A stretch of DNA of 64,000 nt from Glandiceps talaboti (taxonomy: Eukaryota; Hemichordata; Enteropneusta; Spengelidae), in contig NC_135555.1 of NCBI RefSeq assembly GCF_964340395.1, forward strand, positions 22,229,725 through 22,293,724. The letters are read 5' to 3'. Made by a program: the position numbers and the translations under genes. This document shows, in pieces, positions 11,501 to 24,871 of the stretch (position 1 is the first letter of the stretch; the number at the start of each line of letters is the position of its first letter). Below the pieces are notes generated by a model. It saw nothing but the letters and a program-made list of their open reading frames with translations, searched no databases and was not told where the DNA came from.

Positions 11501-14500
11501 GTAACGATACTGTATAGGAACTAGACTGTGAGTGGAGGTGTAAATGGTAACGATACTGTATAAGAACTAGACTGTGAGTGGAGGTGTAAATGGTAATGAT
11601 ACTGTATAGGAACTAGACTATGTGAGTGGAGGTGTAAATGGAAACAATACTGTATAGGAACTAGACTATGAGTGGAGGTGTCAATGGTAACGATACTGTA
11701 TAGGACTAGACTATGTGAGTGAAGGTGTCAATGGTAACGATACTGTATAGGAACTAGACTGAGTGGAGGTGTAAATGGTAACGATACTGTATAGGAACTA
11801 GACTGTGAGTAGAGGTGTAAATGGTAATGATACTGTATAGGAACTAGACTGTGAGTGGAGGTGTAAATGGTAATGATACTGTATAGGAACTAGACTGTGA
11901 GTGGAGGTGTAAATGGTAACAATACTGTATAGGAACTAGACTATATGAGTGGAGGTGTAAATGGTAATAATACTGTATAGGAATTAGACTATGTGAGTGG
12001 AGGTGTAAATGGTAATAATACTGTATAGGAATTAGACTATGTGAGTGGAGGTGTAAATGGTAATAATACTGTATAGGAATTAGACTATGTGAGTGGAGGT
12101 GTAAATGGTAATAATACTGTATAGGAATTAGACTATGTGAGTGGAGGTGTAAATGGTAACGATACTGTATAGGAACTAGACTATATGAGTGGAGGTGTAA
12201 ATGGTAACGATACTGTATAGGAACTAGACTGAGTGGAGGTGTAAATGGTAATAATACTGTATAGGAATTAGACTATGTGAGTGGAGGTGTAAATGGTAAC
12301 GATACTGTATAGGAACTAGACTATATGAGTGGAGGTGTAAATGGTAACGATACTGTATAGGAACTAGACTGTGAGTGGAGGTGTCAATGGTAACGATACT
12401 GTATAGGAACTAGACTGAGTGGAGGTGTCAATGGTAATGATACTGTATAGGAACTAGACTGTGAGTGGAGGTGTCAATGGTAATGATACTGTATAGGAAC
12501 TAGACTGAGTGGAGGTGTCAATGGTAATGATACTGTATAGGAACTAGACTGAGTGGAGGTGTAAATGGAAACAATACTGTATAGGAACTAGACTGTGAGT
12601 GGAGGTGTAAATGGTAATGATACTGTATATGAACTAGACTATGTGAGTGGAGGTGTAAATGGTAATGATACTGTATAGGAACTAGACTGTGAGTGGAGGT
12701 GTAAATGGTAACGATACTGTATAGGAACTAGACTATGTGAGTGGAGGTGTAAATGGTAAAGATACTGTATAAGAACTAGACTGTGAGTGGAGGTGTAAAT
12801 GGTAATGATACTGTATAGGAACTAGACTATGTGAGTGGAGGTGTAAATGGAAACAATACTGTATAGGAACTAGACTATGAGTGGAGGTGTCAATGGTAAC
12901 GATACTGTATAGGACTAGACTATGTGAGTGAAGGTGTCAATGGTAACGATACTGTATAGGAACTAGACTGAGTGGAGGTGTAAATGGTAACGATACTGTA
13001 TAGGAACTAGACTATGTGAGTGAAGGTGTCAATGGTAACAATACTGTATAGGAACTAGACTATGTGAGTGGAGGTGTAAATGGCAACGATACCGTATAGG
13101 AACTAGACCAGTGAGTGGAGGTGTAAATGGTAATGATACTGTATATGAACTAGACTGTGAGTGGAGGTGTAAATGGTAATGATACCGTATAGGAACTAGA
13201 CTAGTGAGTGGAGGTGTAAATGGTAATGATACTGTATAGGAACTAGACTGAGTGGAGGTGTAAATGGTAATGATACCGTATAAGAACTAGACTATGTGAG
13301 TGGAGGTGTAAATGGTAATGATACTGTATAGGAACTAGACTGAGTGGAGGTGTAAATGGTAATGATACCGTATAAGAACTAGACTGTGAGTGGAGGTGTA
13401 AATGGTAATAATACTGTATAGGAATTAGACTATGTGAGTGGAGGTGTAAATGGTAATGATACTGTATAGGAACTAGACTGTGAGTGGAGGTGTAAATGGT
13501 AACGATACTGTATAGGAACTAGACTGTGAGTGGAGGTGTAAATGGTAATGATACTGTATAGGAACTAGACTATGTGAATGGAGGTGTAAATGGTAACGAT
13601 ACTGTATAGGAACTAGACTGAGTGGAGGTGTAAATGGTAAAGATACCGTATAGGAACTAGATTATGTGAGTGGAGGTGTAAATGGTAACGATATTGTATA
13701 GGAACTAGACTGAGTGGAGGTGTAAATTGTAATGATACTGTATAGGAACTAGACTGTGAGTGGAGGTGTAAATGGAAACAATACTGTATAGGAACTAGAC
13801 TAGTGAGTGGAGGTGTAAATGGTAACGATACTGTATAGGAACTAGACTGTGAGTGGAGGTGTAAATGGTAATGATACTGTATAGGAACTAGACTGTGAGT
13901 AGAGGTGTAAATGGTAATGATACTGTATAGGAACTAGACTGTGAGTGGAGGTGTAAATGGTAATGATACTGTATAGGAACTAGACTGTGAGTGGAGGTGT
14001 AAATGGTAACAATACTGTATAGGAACTAGACTATATGAGTGGAGGTGTAAATGGTAATAATACTGTATAGGAATTAGACTATGTGAGTGGAGGTGTAAAT
14101 GGTAATAATACTGTATAGGAATTAGACTATGTGAGTGGAGGTGTAAATGGTAATAATACTGTATAGGAATTAGACTATGTGAGTGGAGGTGTAAATGGTA
14201 ATAATACTGTATAGGAATTAGACTATGTGAGTGGAGGTGTAAATGGTAACGATACTGTATAGGAACTAGACTATATGAGTGGAGGTGTAAATGGTAACGA
14301 TACTGTATAGGAACTAGACTGAGTGGAGGTGTAAATGGTAATAATACTGTATAGGAATTAGACTATGTGAGTGGAGGTGTAAATGGTAACGATACTGTAT
14401 AGGAACTAGACTATATGAGTGGAGGTGTAAATGGTAACGATACTGTATAGGAACTAGACTGTGAGTGGAGGTGTCAATGGTAACGATACTGTATAGGAAC

Positions 14501-17500
14501 TAGACTGAGTGGAGGTGTCAATGGTAATGATACTGTATAGGAACTAGACTGTGAGTGGAGGTGTCAATGGTAATGATACTGTATAGGAACTAGACTGAGT
14601 GGAGGTGTCAATGGTAATGATACTGTATAGGAACTAGACTGAGTGGAGGTGTAAATGGAAACAATACTGTATAGGAACTAGACTGTGAGTGGAGGTGTAA
14701 ATGGTAATGATACTGTATATGAACTAGACTATGTGAGTGGAGGTGTAAATGGTAATGATACTGTATAGGAACTAGACTGTGAGTGGAGGTGTAAATGGTA
14801 ACGATACTGTATAGGAACTAGACTATGTGAGTGGAGGTGTAAATGGTAAAGATACTGTATAGGAACTAGACTGTGAGTGGAGGTGTAAATGGTAATGATA
14901 CTGTATAGGAACTAGACTATGTGAGTGGAGGTGTAAATGGAAACAATACTGTATAGGAACTAGACTATGAGTGGAGGTGTCAATGGTAACGATACTGTAT
15001 AGGACTAGACTATGTGAGTGAAGGTGTCAATGGTAACGATACTGTATAGGAACTAGACTGAGTGGAGGTGTAAATGGTAACGATACTGTATAGGAACTAG
15101 ACTATGTGAGTGAAGGTGTCAATGGTAACAATACTGTATAGGAACTAGACTATGTGAGTGAAGGTGTCAATGGTAACGATACTGTATAGGAACTAGACTG
15201 AGTGGAGGTGTAAATGGTAACGATACTGTATAGGAACTAGACTATGTGAGTGAAGGTGTAAATGGTAACGATACTGTATAGGAACTAGACTATGTGAGTG
15301 AAGGTGTAAATGGTAACGATACTGTATAGGAACTAGACTATGTGAGTGAAGGTGTCAATGGTAACGATACTGTATAGGAACTAGACTGAGTGGAGGTGTA
15401 AATGGTAACGATACTGTATAGGAACTAGACTGTGAGTGGAGGTGTAAATGGTAACGATACTGTATAGGAACTAGACTGTGAGTGGAGGTGTAAATGGTAA
15501 CGATACTGTATAGGAACTAGACTGAGTGGAGGTGTAAATGGTAATGATACTGTATAGGAACTAGACTATGTGAGTGGAGGTGTAAATGGTAACGATACTG
15601 TATAGGAACTAGACTGTGAGTGGAGGTGTAAATGGTAACGATACTGTATAGGAACTAGACTGTGAGTGGAGGTGTAAATGGTAACGATACTGTATAGGAA
15701 CTAGACTGAGTGGAGGTGTAAATGGTAATGATACTGTATAGGAACTAGACTATGTGAGTGGAGGTGTAAATGGTAACGATACTGTATAGGAACTAGACTG
15801 TGAGTGGAGGTGTAAATGGAAACAATACTGTATAGGAACTAGACTGAGTGGAGGTGTAAATGGTAATGATACTGTATAGGAACTAGACTATGTGAGTGGA
15901 GGTGTAAATGGTAATGATACTGTATAGGAACTAGACTGAGTGGAGGTGTAAATGGTAATAATACTGTATAGGAATTAGACTATGTGAGTGGAGGTGTAAA
16001 TGGTAATGATACTGTATAGGAACTAGACTGTGAGTGGAGGTGTAAATGGTAACGATACTGTATAGGAACTAGACTGTGAGTGGAGGTGTAAATGGTAATG
16101 ATACTGTATAGGAACTAGACTATGTGAATGGAGGTGTAAATGGTAATGATACTGTATAGGAACTAGACTGTGAGTGGAGGTGTAAATGGTAATGATACTG
16201 TATATGAACTAGACTATGTGAGTGGAGGTGTTAATGGTAATGATACTGTATAGGAACTAGACTGAGTGGAGGTGTAAATGGTAACGATACTGTATAGGAA
16301 CTAGACTAGTGAGTGGAGGTGTAAATGGTAAAGATACTGTTACAGTATAGGAAATAGACTGAGTGGAGGTGTAAATGGTAATGATACTGTATAGGAACTA
16401 GACTATGTGAGTGGAGGTGTAAATGGTAACGATACTGTATAGGAACTAGACTGTGAGTGGAGGTGTAAATTGTAATGATACTGTATAGGAACTAGACTAT
16501 AAGAGTGGAGGTGTAAATGGTAACGATACTGTATAGGAACTAGACTGTGAGTGGAGGTGTAAATTGTAATGATACTGTATAGGAACTAGACTAGTGAGTG
16601 GAGGTGTAAATGGTAATGATATTGTATAGGAACTAGACTGTGAGTGGAGGTGTAAATGGTAACGATACTGTATAGGAACTAGACTGTGAGTGGAGGTGTA
16701 AATGGAAACAATACTGTATAGGAACTAGACTATATCATACTGGAAAAAAATGGTGTACATCATGTAAATTGAGCTTGTGGAAGTTTTCAAGAAAAAAAAT
16801 GACAGGTTCATCTACTCTTAAATAGTAGTCCCTGTTGTATTAATACTAATACCAAAATATTAAGATATAAGTTATAACACAGACTGATATTTTTATAGTT
16901 CATGTATTAATTTGCAGGAACTTCATTTTGTCAGTTTGTTGCTGATTTCACTCACCTTGGACTTGATTTTGGTGAGAACACTGTCGACGTCTGTGCATGC
17001 ATTCTTCTCTAGATTAACCACTCTACTGTTGACAGCGTGTAGTTCAACCAATCTTTCCTGATACTTCATGTCTTGTTTGACGCCTGGTTGTAACTCTTCT
17101 AAGAACCTCAAATAATTAAACCCAAAATTATCTGCAAATTTCATTTCCAAAGCAATCATTTCATCTTCTGTTGCGGTGAGGCTGAGATACGTCAAACACT
17201 GACGAAATTGTGAGTTGGTCACGTGGCCGCGATTATGATGATCGAAGTCCTGGAAACAAGGCTTTGCGAGAACTCGTCGTTGCATGGCTCGTCGCATTCT
17301 CTCCATTACGTTGTCTACGATTGAAACCACCATTCCATCGACGTTGTTCCAGTTTGTTGTACCAGGTTTATCCATTAAGAAGGTGTCTTGTGTAGGAACT
17401 TCGTTTGTTGGGGTCTTCTCTAAGTTTGGCTCAACTTGAGTAAACACTGGTAATAGATAAAAAGATCCACAAACCATAAATCCTACTTAAGCAACACAGG

Positions 17501-19645
17501 AAACAGTATTTTTCTGTTTTAACCAAGTGTTGACATACATTTAGCTTTATCCAAGGAATTCAAAATAAGTTTGACAACTTCTCATTTTGATATAAACGCT
17601 GATTTCTAAATATCAAATTTGAATCAAAACACTAATGAAAAATGAAGTTACTAAGTATTAGTTCGGTATTCACAGAACATCAAATTTTTATTTTCATGTA
17701 CATTAATTTGATAAAAGACAACTAATTTTGAATAAATTATGACATTTATAAGACACAAATATTTCTCTGTAATTAATGCGATCTAGCAAGTTGGTCAAAT
17801 ACAGTTTTAATAATAACAATAGAGTGAATTTATAATGTGCCTGTTTTTTGAAGAGCTCCAGTTGCAGACACAGAACTACTAACAGAATGAGAGGATACAG
17901 AGAGACAATTTGAAAATATGGTAAGGATGCAGAGAGAAGTGTGTAAGTGAGTGAGAGTTAAGAATGAAATGGGTAAGTTTTAAGGGCAGAGTGGAAGGAA
18001 GACTTAGAGTTAGAGTGACAAAGAGTGAAGACTTCAAAACTGAAGCAGTGTAAGAAAGGGAACGCTCACCGAGCTTCTTTAGTGACAAAAATTGCAATCT
18101 ATTTTTCATCTTGATGTAAAAGCCCACATTAGATTAGGATTTTTAAGTTTTTCACTTTAGTACAGTCACTATAGAAATCTTATATCATATTCTTATTACT
18201 TTTCAATATCTTAAAGGCCTATGTTTCAATCCTAGGCCATCACATCAGTGTTAATTATCTTAATGAGGATTAATTGAGATCATTCTTTTGTTCTAGACCA
18301 ACTTTTTGGGGCAAAAAAAATAATTTTCAAACCTAAATTTAAATCCTACTTTGCAGTGGGCCTTTACACATCTAAACGAAAAATATATTGCAATTTTTTT
18401 TAACATTACATGGACACTGTTGCTATAGTTACCTGTGTCGACATCTACTTTGAAGTTTGGCCAGAGTACTCTACCGGGGTGTTTAGGATCATTATAGTAA
18501 GCACACAGAGCAAGAAACTCTGCCTCGGACAAGTTACTCTGTCCCATAGTACTCAAACCCATGGCTGTTAGACCAATACGGAAACGGGTCTGTGAGATTG
18601 AACCATTGCGTAGCGGATCAAAGTCTTGGAAGTATTCATTCACCTGAAAGATAAAGAAGAATTAGTAAATAAAAAATACCACATAAATAACGTCATACTA
18701 AAGTACATATATCTATCACACATTTTGATTTTAGTATCCGGTAGGTTTTTTTCCAGTGTACAAGTGTGTATATATTTTTAATGTAAACATGTACATGATA
18801 TTTTCTTGTGTACAAGTTTATACATTGTTTTCTAGTGTACAAGTATGTATATTTTTTCAAGTATACAAATGTATACATTTTCTAATGTAAAAGTTTCACT
18901 TTGTACAGAGGCTGGTACTTGTTTTCAACCACACAGTGTGCCCTCTAATGATAGCTAAAATTTGTTGTTGTGAGTCAAAATGAGAAAATATAAACCGAGA
19001 TTTCTTGTGAGTCACCACATAGTATAAAGAGATAGGGGAATGCCAAATTTTGGTGCGTCACTAGATATTGTGTGCATCAGTGGCGTGTCAAATTGGCTGA
19101 GAGGACACACTAATTGCACATATGTGTATGTTTGTACCTTGAATTTTTTTCCCTTCTTTTGCAGTGAACCATCACTTAGCCCACCAGTGTACTGGTGTAC
19201 CTATCGTTCCTTTTTACATCTTAGATAAAAAAAATAAAGTACATGTTCCTACCCTGATCCTATTAACTAATGAATGATGTCGTATTCTGCCTAAAACTTC
19301 TTCAAAGTTGACTTTACTGATATCAACAGGTTTCTTGGTCATGACAGAAGCATCTCCTGCATCTTTCTTTTCATCACTTCCAATAGTAAAGCCAACAAAC
19401 TCTGCAATAAAATAGACAATGTATAACAATCATTAACAAAAAATATGAGTGTGGCAGACAAATCTCAAATTTAAAGTTTAAAGGACTATGTTTCAATCCC
19501 AGGTCATTGCATTAGTGTTATCTTAATAAAGTTTGCATGAGTTTTTGGGTAAGGAACACAATTTGAAAATGAATTATAGAAAGAAAACAAATTAACTTAT
19601 CATAGTGAAGAAATTTTTTTTTTTTATCCTTTCTTCTTCTTCTTC

Positions 19646-19719
<74 letters not shown>

Positions 19720-22700
19720 CAACAACAACAACAAGGTAATATAAGTTATGTACCACAAATTACTTGCACTGGTGCACACACATACTAGTGGTATTTTCAC
19801 TGCAGTGCAATATCAAAAACATTATTGCATACCTAGCTGTATGCAAATGATATACAAGTGAGGACGCAATCGTTCACTACACACAAAATCATGTGATTGC
19901 ACTGTATGATTTTTATGGAAATTTGCCATATCAGATAAACATATATAATAACAGAACCCCATGCCACATGAGTTCCAGTGTGGGTACTCAGGGTATCTGC
20001 ACTCATGCTTTCTGCTGCACTTTCACAAGTGTGGTGAGTGAAAGTGCAGGTGCAGAAAACACTGCAAGCACTCATACAAATACACTGAGTACGCCACACT
20101 ACACTCGCTATGCTCGTGAGAGTACGGGCGCAGAAAGTTAACTGAAGTAAATTTCTGGATTGAATGATTGTAACTTGACAAATCAGATATATTACCTCTG
20201 TCCACAGCTTGGACAAATGCTGGATAGTTGACATCTCCACGGCGTTCTGGGTCTTCAAATTTACGACAAAGTAACTTGAAGTCTTCTGATTGCACATTGA
20301 GACTCAAGAAATGTCAGATACGACCAAACTGGGAAAATGTGATGTTTCTTGTATTTGCTTTGCTCTGTTGAAAAGACAGAAATTAACTTGTAATGAACCT
20401 CATGGTTCTTTGAACTGGGACTGAGTGTCACAGAGTTTTGAAACCTACAAGGCCTTAAAAAACAACTTGTTTGGTTCCGGTTCCCCGACCCCACCTAGTT
20501 TTTTACGCTGACCATAAACTTTTTTTAATGTATTCGAGAAAAATAAAATAAAATCGTGAAAATTGTGAAGTCTCGCAAGAAATAGTGGATGTGGAAAATG
20601 ACATCAACTTAAAAAGACAATATAAAACTGTTCTTCCAATCTGTAATGGCTGTACATCTGATGAGATAAAGCCAATAACACAGAGAGAGACCATATGGAA
20701 AACTACAGAAAACATAACTACCTGAACTAGTCACACATGAAAAAAAAAATTCAAAAAAAACTCCCAAAACATCTACCTACCCCACCTATTCTAAAATTGA
20801 GTGTAATCGGAACCGCACAATTTTTATTTTTAGGCCTAACACCCAAGCAAAATGATTTCACTTATATACCTGATATTTATGCTATAAATGATAGTGGTAC
20901 ACACTGAACTTGCTTTTCTGGGATGTAACAGATTGTATTGTCTATAGATAGACAAGTATTGAAAAGATTTTATAATAGGCCTTTCCAAAATTTGCCATGG
21001 TGGCGCTCTACTTCCTGTCTGTGTACCTTGGGGGTATACATTGTATAGGTTACTCAGTTAATCATAGAACACTCCTGCTTTCCCCGATGTCTGAACAATA
21101 CGAAAAAAATCCCTGATTTACACTTCTACAGAATACCAAGAAACAAAGCTCTTAAGAAACGATACTATGAGGTGATGATACCTCCAATTTGAGTGAGGGC
21201 GGTGTATTCTCAATTTCCTGTTTAAAAACTAAGCCTCCTTCAAAAGAAAAAAAAAAGAGTTAAAAATTGTACATACTCTGTCATAGTCTTTGAAATAGGC
21301 ATACATCATGATACGTCGTTCTTGTACGGTCACTGACAAATCCATCAATACCTCAGCTACTCTGGCTTCTTCTACATCACTCAATGGATTGAGATATCTG
21401 GACAAAGCACCTAGTGGTGGTCTTTTCACTTCCATTGTTGGTTTCTTCTCCAAGTCTGGGTCATTAAATGCTGCAGATACAAACAAGTGAAATGATGACG
21501 GTATCCCATGTTATTTATCAATTATATATATAGATAGCAAGTTGATTGGTAAGAATGCACCATAAAATTAAAATATATACACCAACATTTTATGCTATGC
21601 TCCTTTATTTTCTTTAATACAATTGTCCGATTAAAATTGAATTTCAAATCTATTTTCGTCAACAACTTGCAGAATTGTAATGCCCCCCCCCCCCCCTGGA
21701 TATGAGTGGGCAGGGGGCGGATGAACATTTTTTTTTTTTTTTTTTTTTTTAAATATTTTTTTTATTTTCCAAAAGATTTTTTATTTAGTCATCTGACAAG
21801 AAAGCAATCAATATGATCCAGTTAACTGCCTCGTCTTCACTTGTCATTGAATGGGTTTACTGTGTTTATACACTCCTACTTATCCCTTCATGAAAAGAGT
21901 GAAGAGAATTTACATCAAAGCTTGTCCCCTTGTGCTTGGCAGATGTTACTGATTTAGCTTATGTCTATATTCTTACATTGAAATTTTACCTCCCTCCCAC
22001 ATACAATCTTTTTTGTGACGTCACCTAACCATTTCACTTCATTGATCTCTTTCAACAAGACTTACCACTTTCCATCAGGTCACAGAATTCCTTGTATCGT
22101 ACTCTGCCGTCTTTGATTTTGTAGTAATCCACCACTTTCTGTATATCACTGCGTGATAACTGTGCCTCCTTGCCCACAGCCAATGACAGACCACAGATGA
22201 ACTGGTTCTCGGTGATAATGTAGCTACGTAGTCTGTCGTGATCACGGAAAAACTCAGTGGTACGGATACCATTTTTGTACACAGCTGTACGGATCTTGTC
22301 AAAGACATCAACGGACCGTGGTGCTACAGTCTGAATTAGAAAAAAAAAACCACATTAAGACTTATATAATCTTGATTTGATCACTGAGCAATATCAAACC
22401 TTCTGATTTTTTGATTTTTTTTTTTTTTTTTTGGGGGGGGGGGGGTAATTATACCAACCCCTAATCTACACAATTCATTGAACCAATATAGAACCAAACA
22501 ACAGAAATCATAGTTGATAGAAGTAGTTTGCAAATGTGATATTTTCCTATAACTAGATATTATGCCCCAATATTTTTCTTTGTTCAGCCAAGGAAAATAC
22601 AAGTGACCTCAGGGCACTTGTTACTTCTCGGCAAGTGACTCATAGTGACAACCCTTAGGTCATGAGTATTTTCCAGCTGAATGAAGAAACAATATTGGGA

Positions 22701-24828
22701 ATAATATAATTATACCATCGCCAGTGATATAAAAGTAAAATTGGGGAAAGTAATGGCACTTTTGAAAGTTTTTACTCATATTTCGAACACAGCAGAACCA
22801 GTGACATAGACAATGTGTTGTCGTGACATAGGCATGCGTTGTTGTGAGGTAGAACGACCAGAGTATATATTCCATATTTTTTTATTGAACCTGGCTTGCG
22901 CATGGTACAATACTACATTTTATCTGTCTCAACTACCCATTTCGAGTACCACAGGAAGGTCTTGTGTATTGGTAATAGCCAAACGATGTAATTTGAAAAC
23001 AATCTATTGGATGACTAATTTTCTTCTTCATAACAGACATTTCCAATGCCTCATCAGCATCACTGATGAGACAATAATGATAAATTAATCCTCTGGGGAA
23101 AATACATCAAATCAGAAATTCCTACACGTTGACTTACCTTGGCTGGTATGTTATACTCAGCTTTAGCTGGGCTACCTGGATATTCTAAATCCTCAACCAA
23201 GGTGTCTTTGATAGCCTCTACATCATGGTGGAAATTCAAGTAGTTACAGAGACTAGCTTTACTTGGATCCAGGTATTTCTGAGCCAGTGTTTGCATCTCA
23301 TTCTCTGTCACGTCTGGTGGACCAGGAAAACTACGATAGAACTGTAACACAAATGAAAATAAAGTTCAACGTCTGACCGAAAAAATAAAGATCTACAGAT
23401 AGGACGATATTCCAACAGAAAATCCTCGCATCAATAACTATACTACGCTGTTTTGATTTGTGATATGTAACTATATCAGGTATCTATGTTACACTGTGAT
23501 GTAGCGTTTAAAGTCTAATTTCAAACACAGTATGTATGTCACGTGACTGTCACATGATGTCCATGTGATTTCTTCCTTACATGACTTTCTGTGACCAACC
23601 CATTGTGGTGACTCTGTCAAAATCTTCATAACACATTTGTCATGTGACTGTCACATGATGTCCATGTGATTTCTTTCTGACATGCCTTTCTGTGACCAAT
23701 CCATTCTGGTGTCTGTCAACATCTACATAACACATTTGTCATGTGACTGTCACATGGTGTCCATGTGATTTCTTTCTTACCTGGCTTTCTGTGACCAATC
23801 CATTGTGGTGTCTGTCAAAGTCTTCGTAACAAGTTCTGACATTGATTCCATGGTATTTATAAAATGGTGCAATTCTCCTCAGAATATCAGTACATCTACT
23901 ACGAAAGGATGGACTGAGAGGACGTTGAGAGCGATGTGTCCCCAGACTAAAGGATATAAAGAAAATAACGTTTTGGAAATGTGTCACATAACAACTATAT
24001 AAAATCTCGACTGAGAGCAATAAATATCAATAGCGACTTCACAATAAATGTCAGTATGTGTCAGATGATAAACACATCTAATTGCATTTTGGAAAACAAC
24101 AGCCACTAGTATTGAGGGTGATAAATATTGATAACGACCTTATAATAAATGTGTCTAAAAGATAAACATAATTCTGAAATTGTCACTGAGGGTAATAAAC
24201 ATTAATAATGACTCCACAATATCCCATGGTGATTACATCAACAATATAAACTTCACCATATCCCTTCATAATTATAACAATAGCAATTTCACTATATTCC
24301 AGGGTAATAATACCAATAATGACTTTGTCATATCCCACTATGATTATATGAGTAATAACCTCATTATATCATTAATAACTTTGTGACATCACAGGTTTAT
24401 AATGCTACTTATGAAATATTATCATACCAGGAGAATAATCGATATAATGACCCAAGAATTTCAAAAGGTTAACAATACAATAATGACTTTGTGATATCTG
24501 GGCAATATATTTCATTATCTCATCTGTAATAAGTATTCAATAGCAAAGTGATATACTTACTATTCTGTGACTTCTACTTTTCTTGCTTGTGGTTCAGTCT
24601 TCAAATCATTTGGTTCAAAAACTGTGAAAAATACAATTTTAGATAAAAAAGTTACCACTCACTTTTAAAATAATGTCACATAAATTGTTCTAAATTACTG
24701 TCAATCAATCAATCATTCAATCAATCAATCAATCAGTCAATCTATCAATTAATCAATCACGCAATCAATCAATCAATCAATCAGTCAGTCAGTCAGTCAG
24801 TCAATCAATCACTCAGTCAGTCAGTCAG

Positions 24829-24871
<43 letters not shown>

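Noticed and set aside
7829-16733. Large regular repeat array as a CRISPR-like array
   Set aside because: Units are head-to-tail copies with point variants and no unique spacers; the context is an animal intron.
18693-18900. Open frame rich in Tyr/Thr/Lys on the minus strand
   Set aside because: A degenerate GTACAAGT..TATACA local repeat in an intron, not a gene.
20314-20316. TGA as selenocysteine in the EF-hand gene
   Set aside because: The position is a helix residue, no SECIS was seen, and a TAA occurs later in the same gene.
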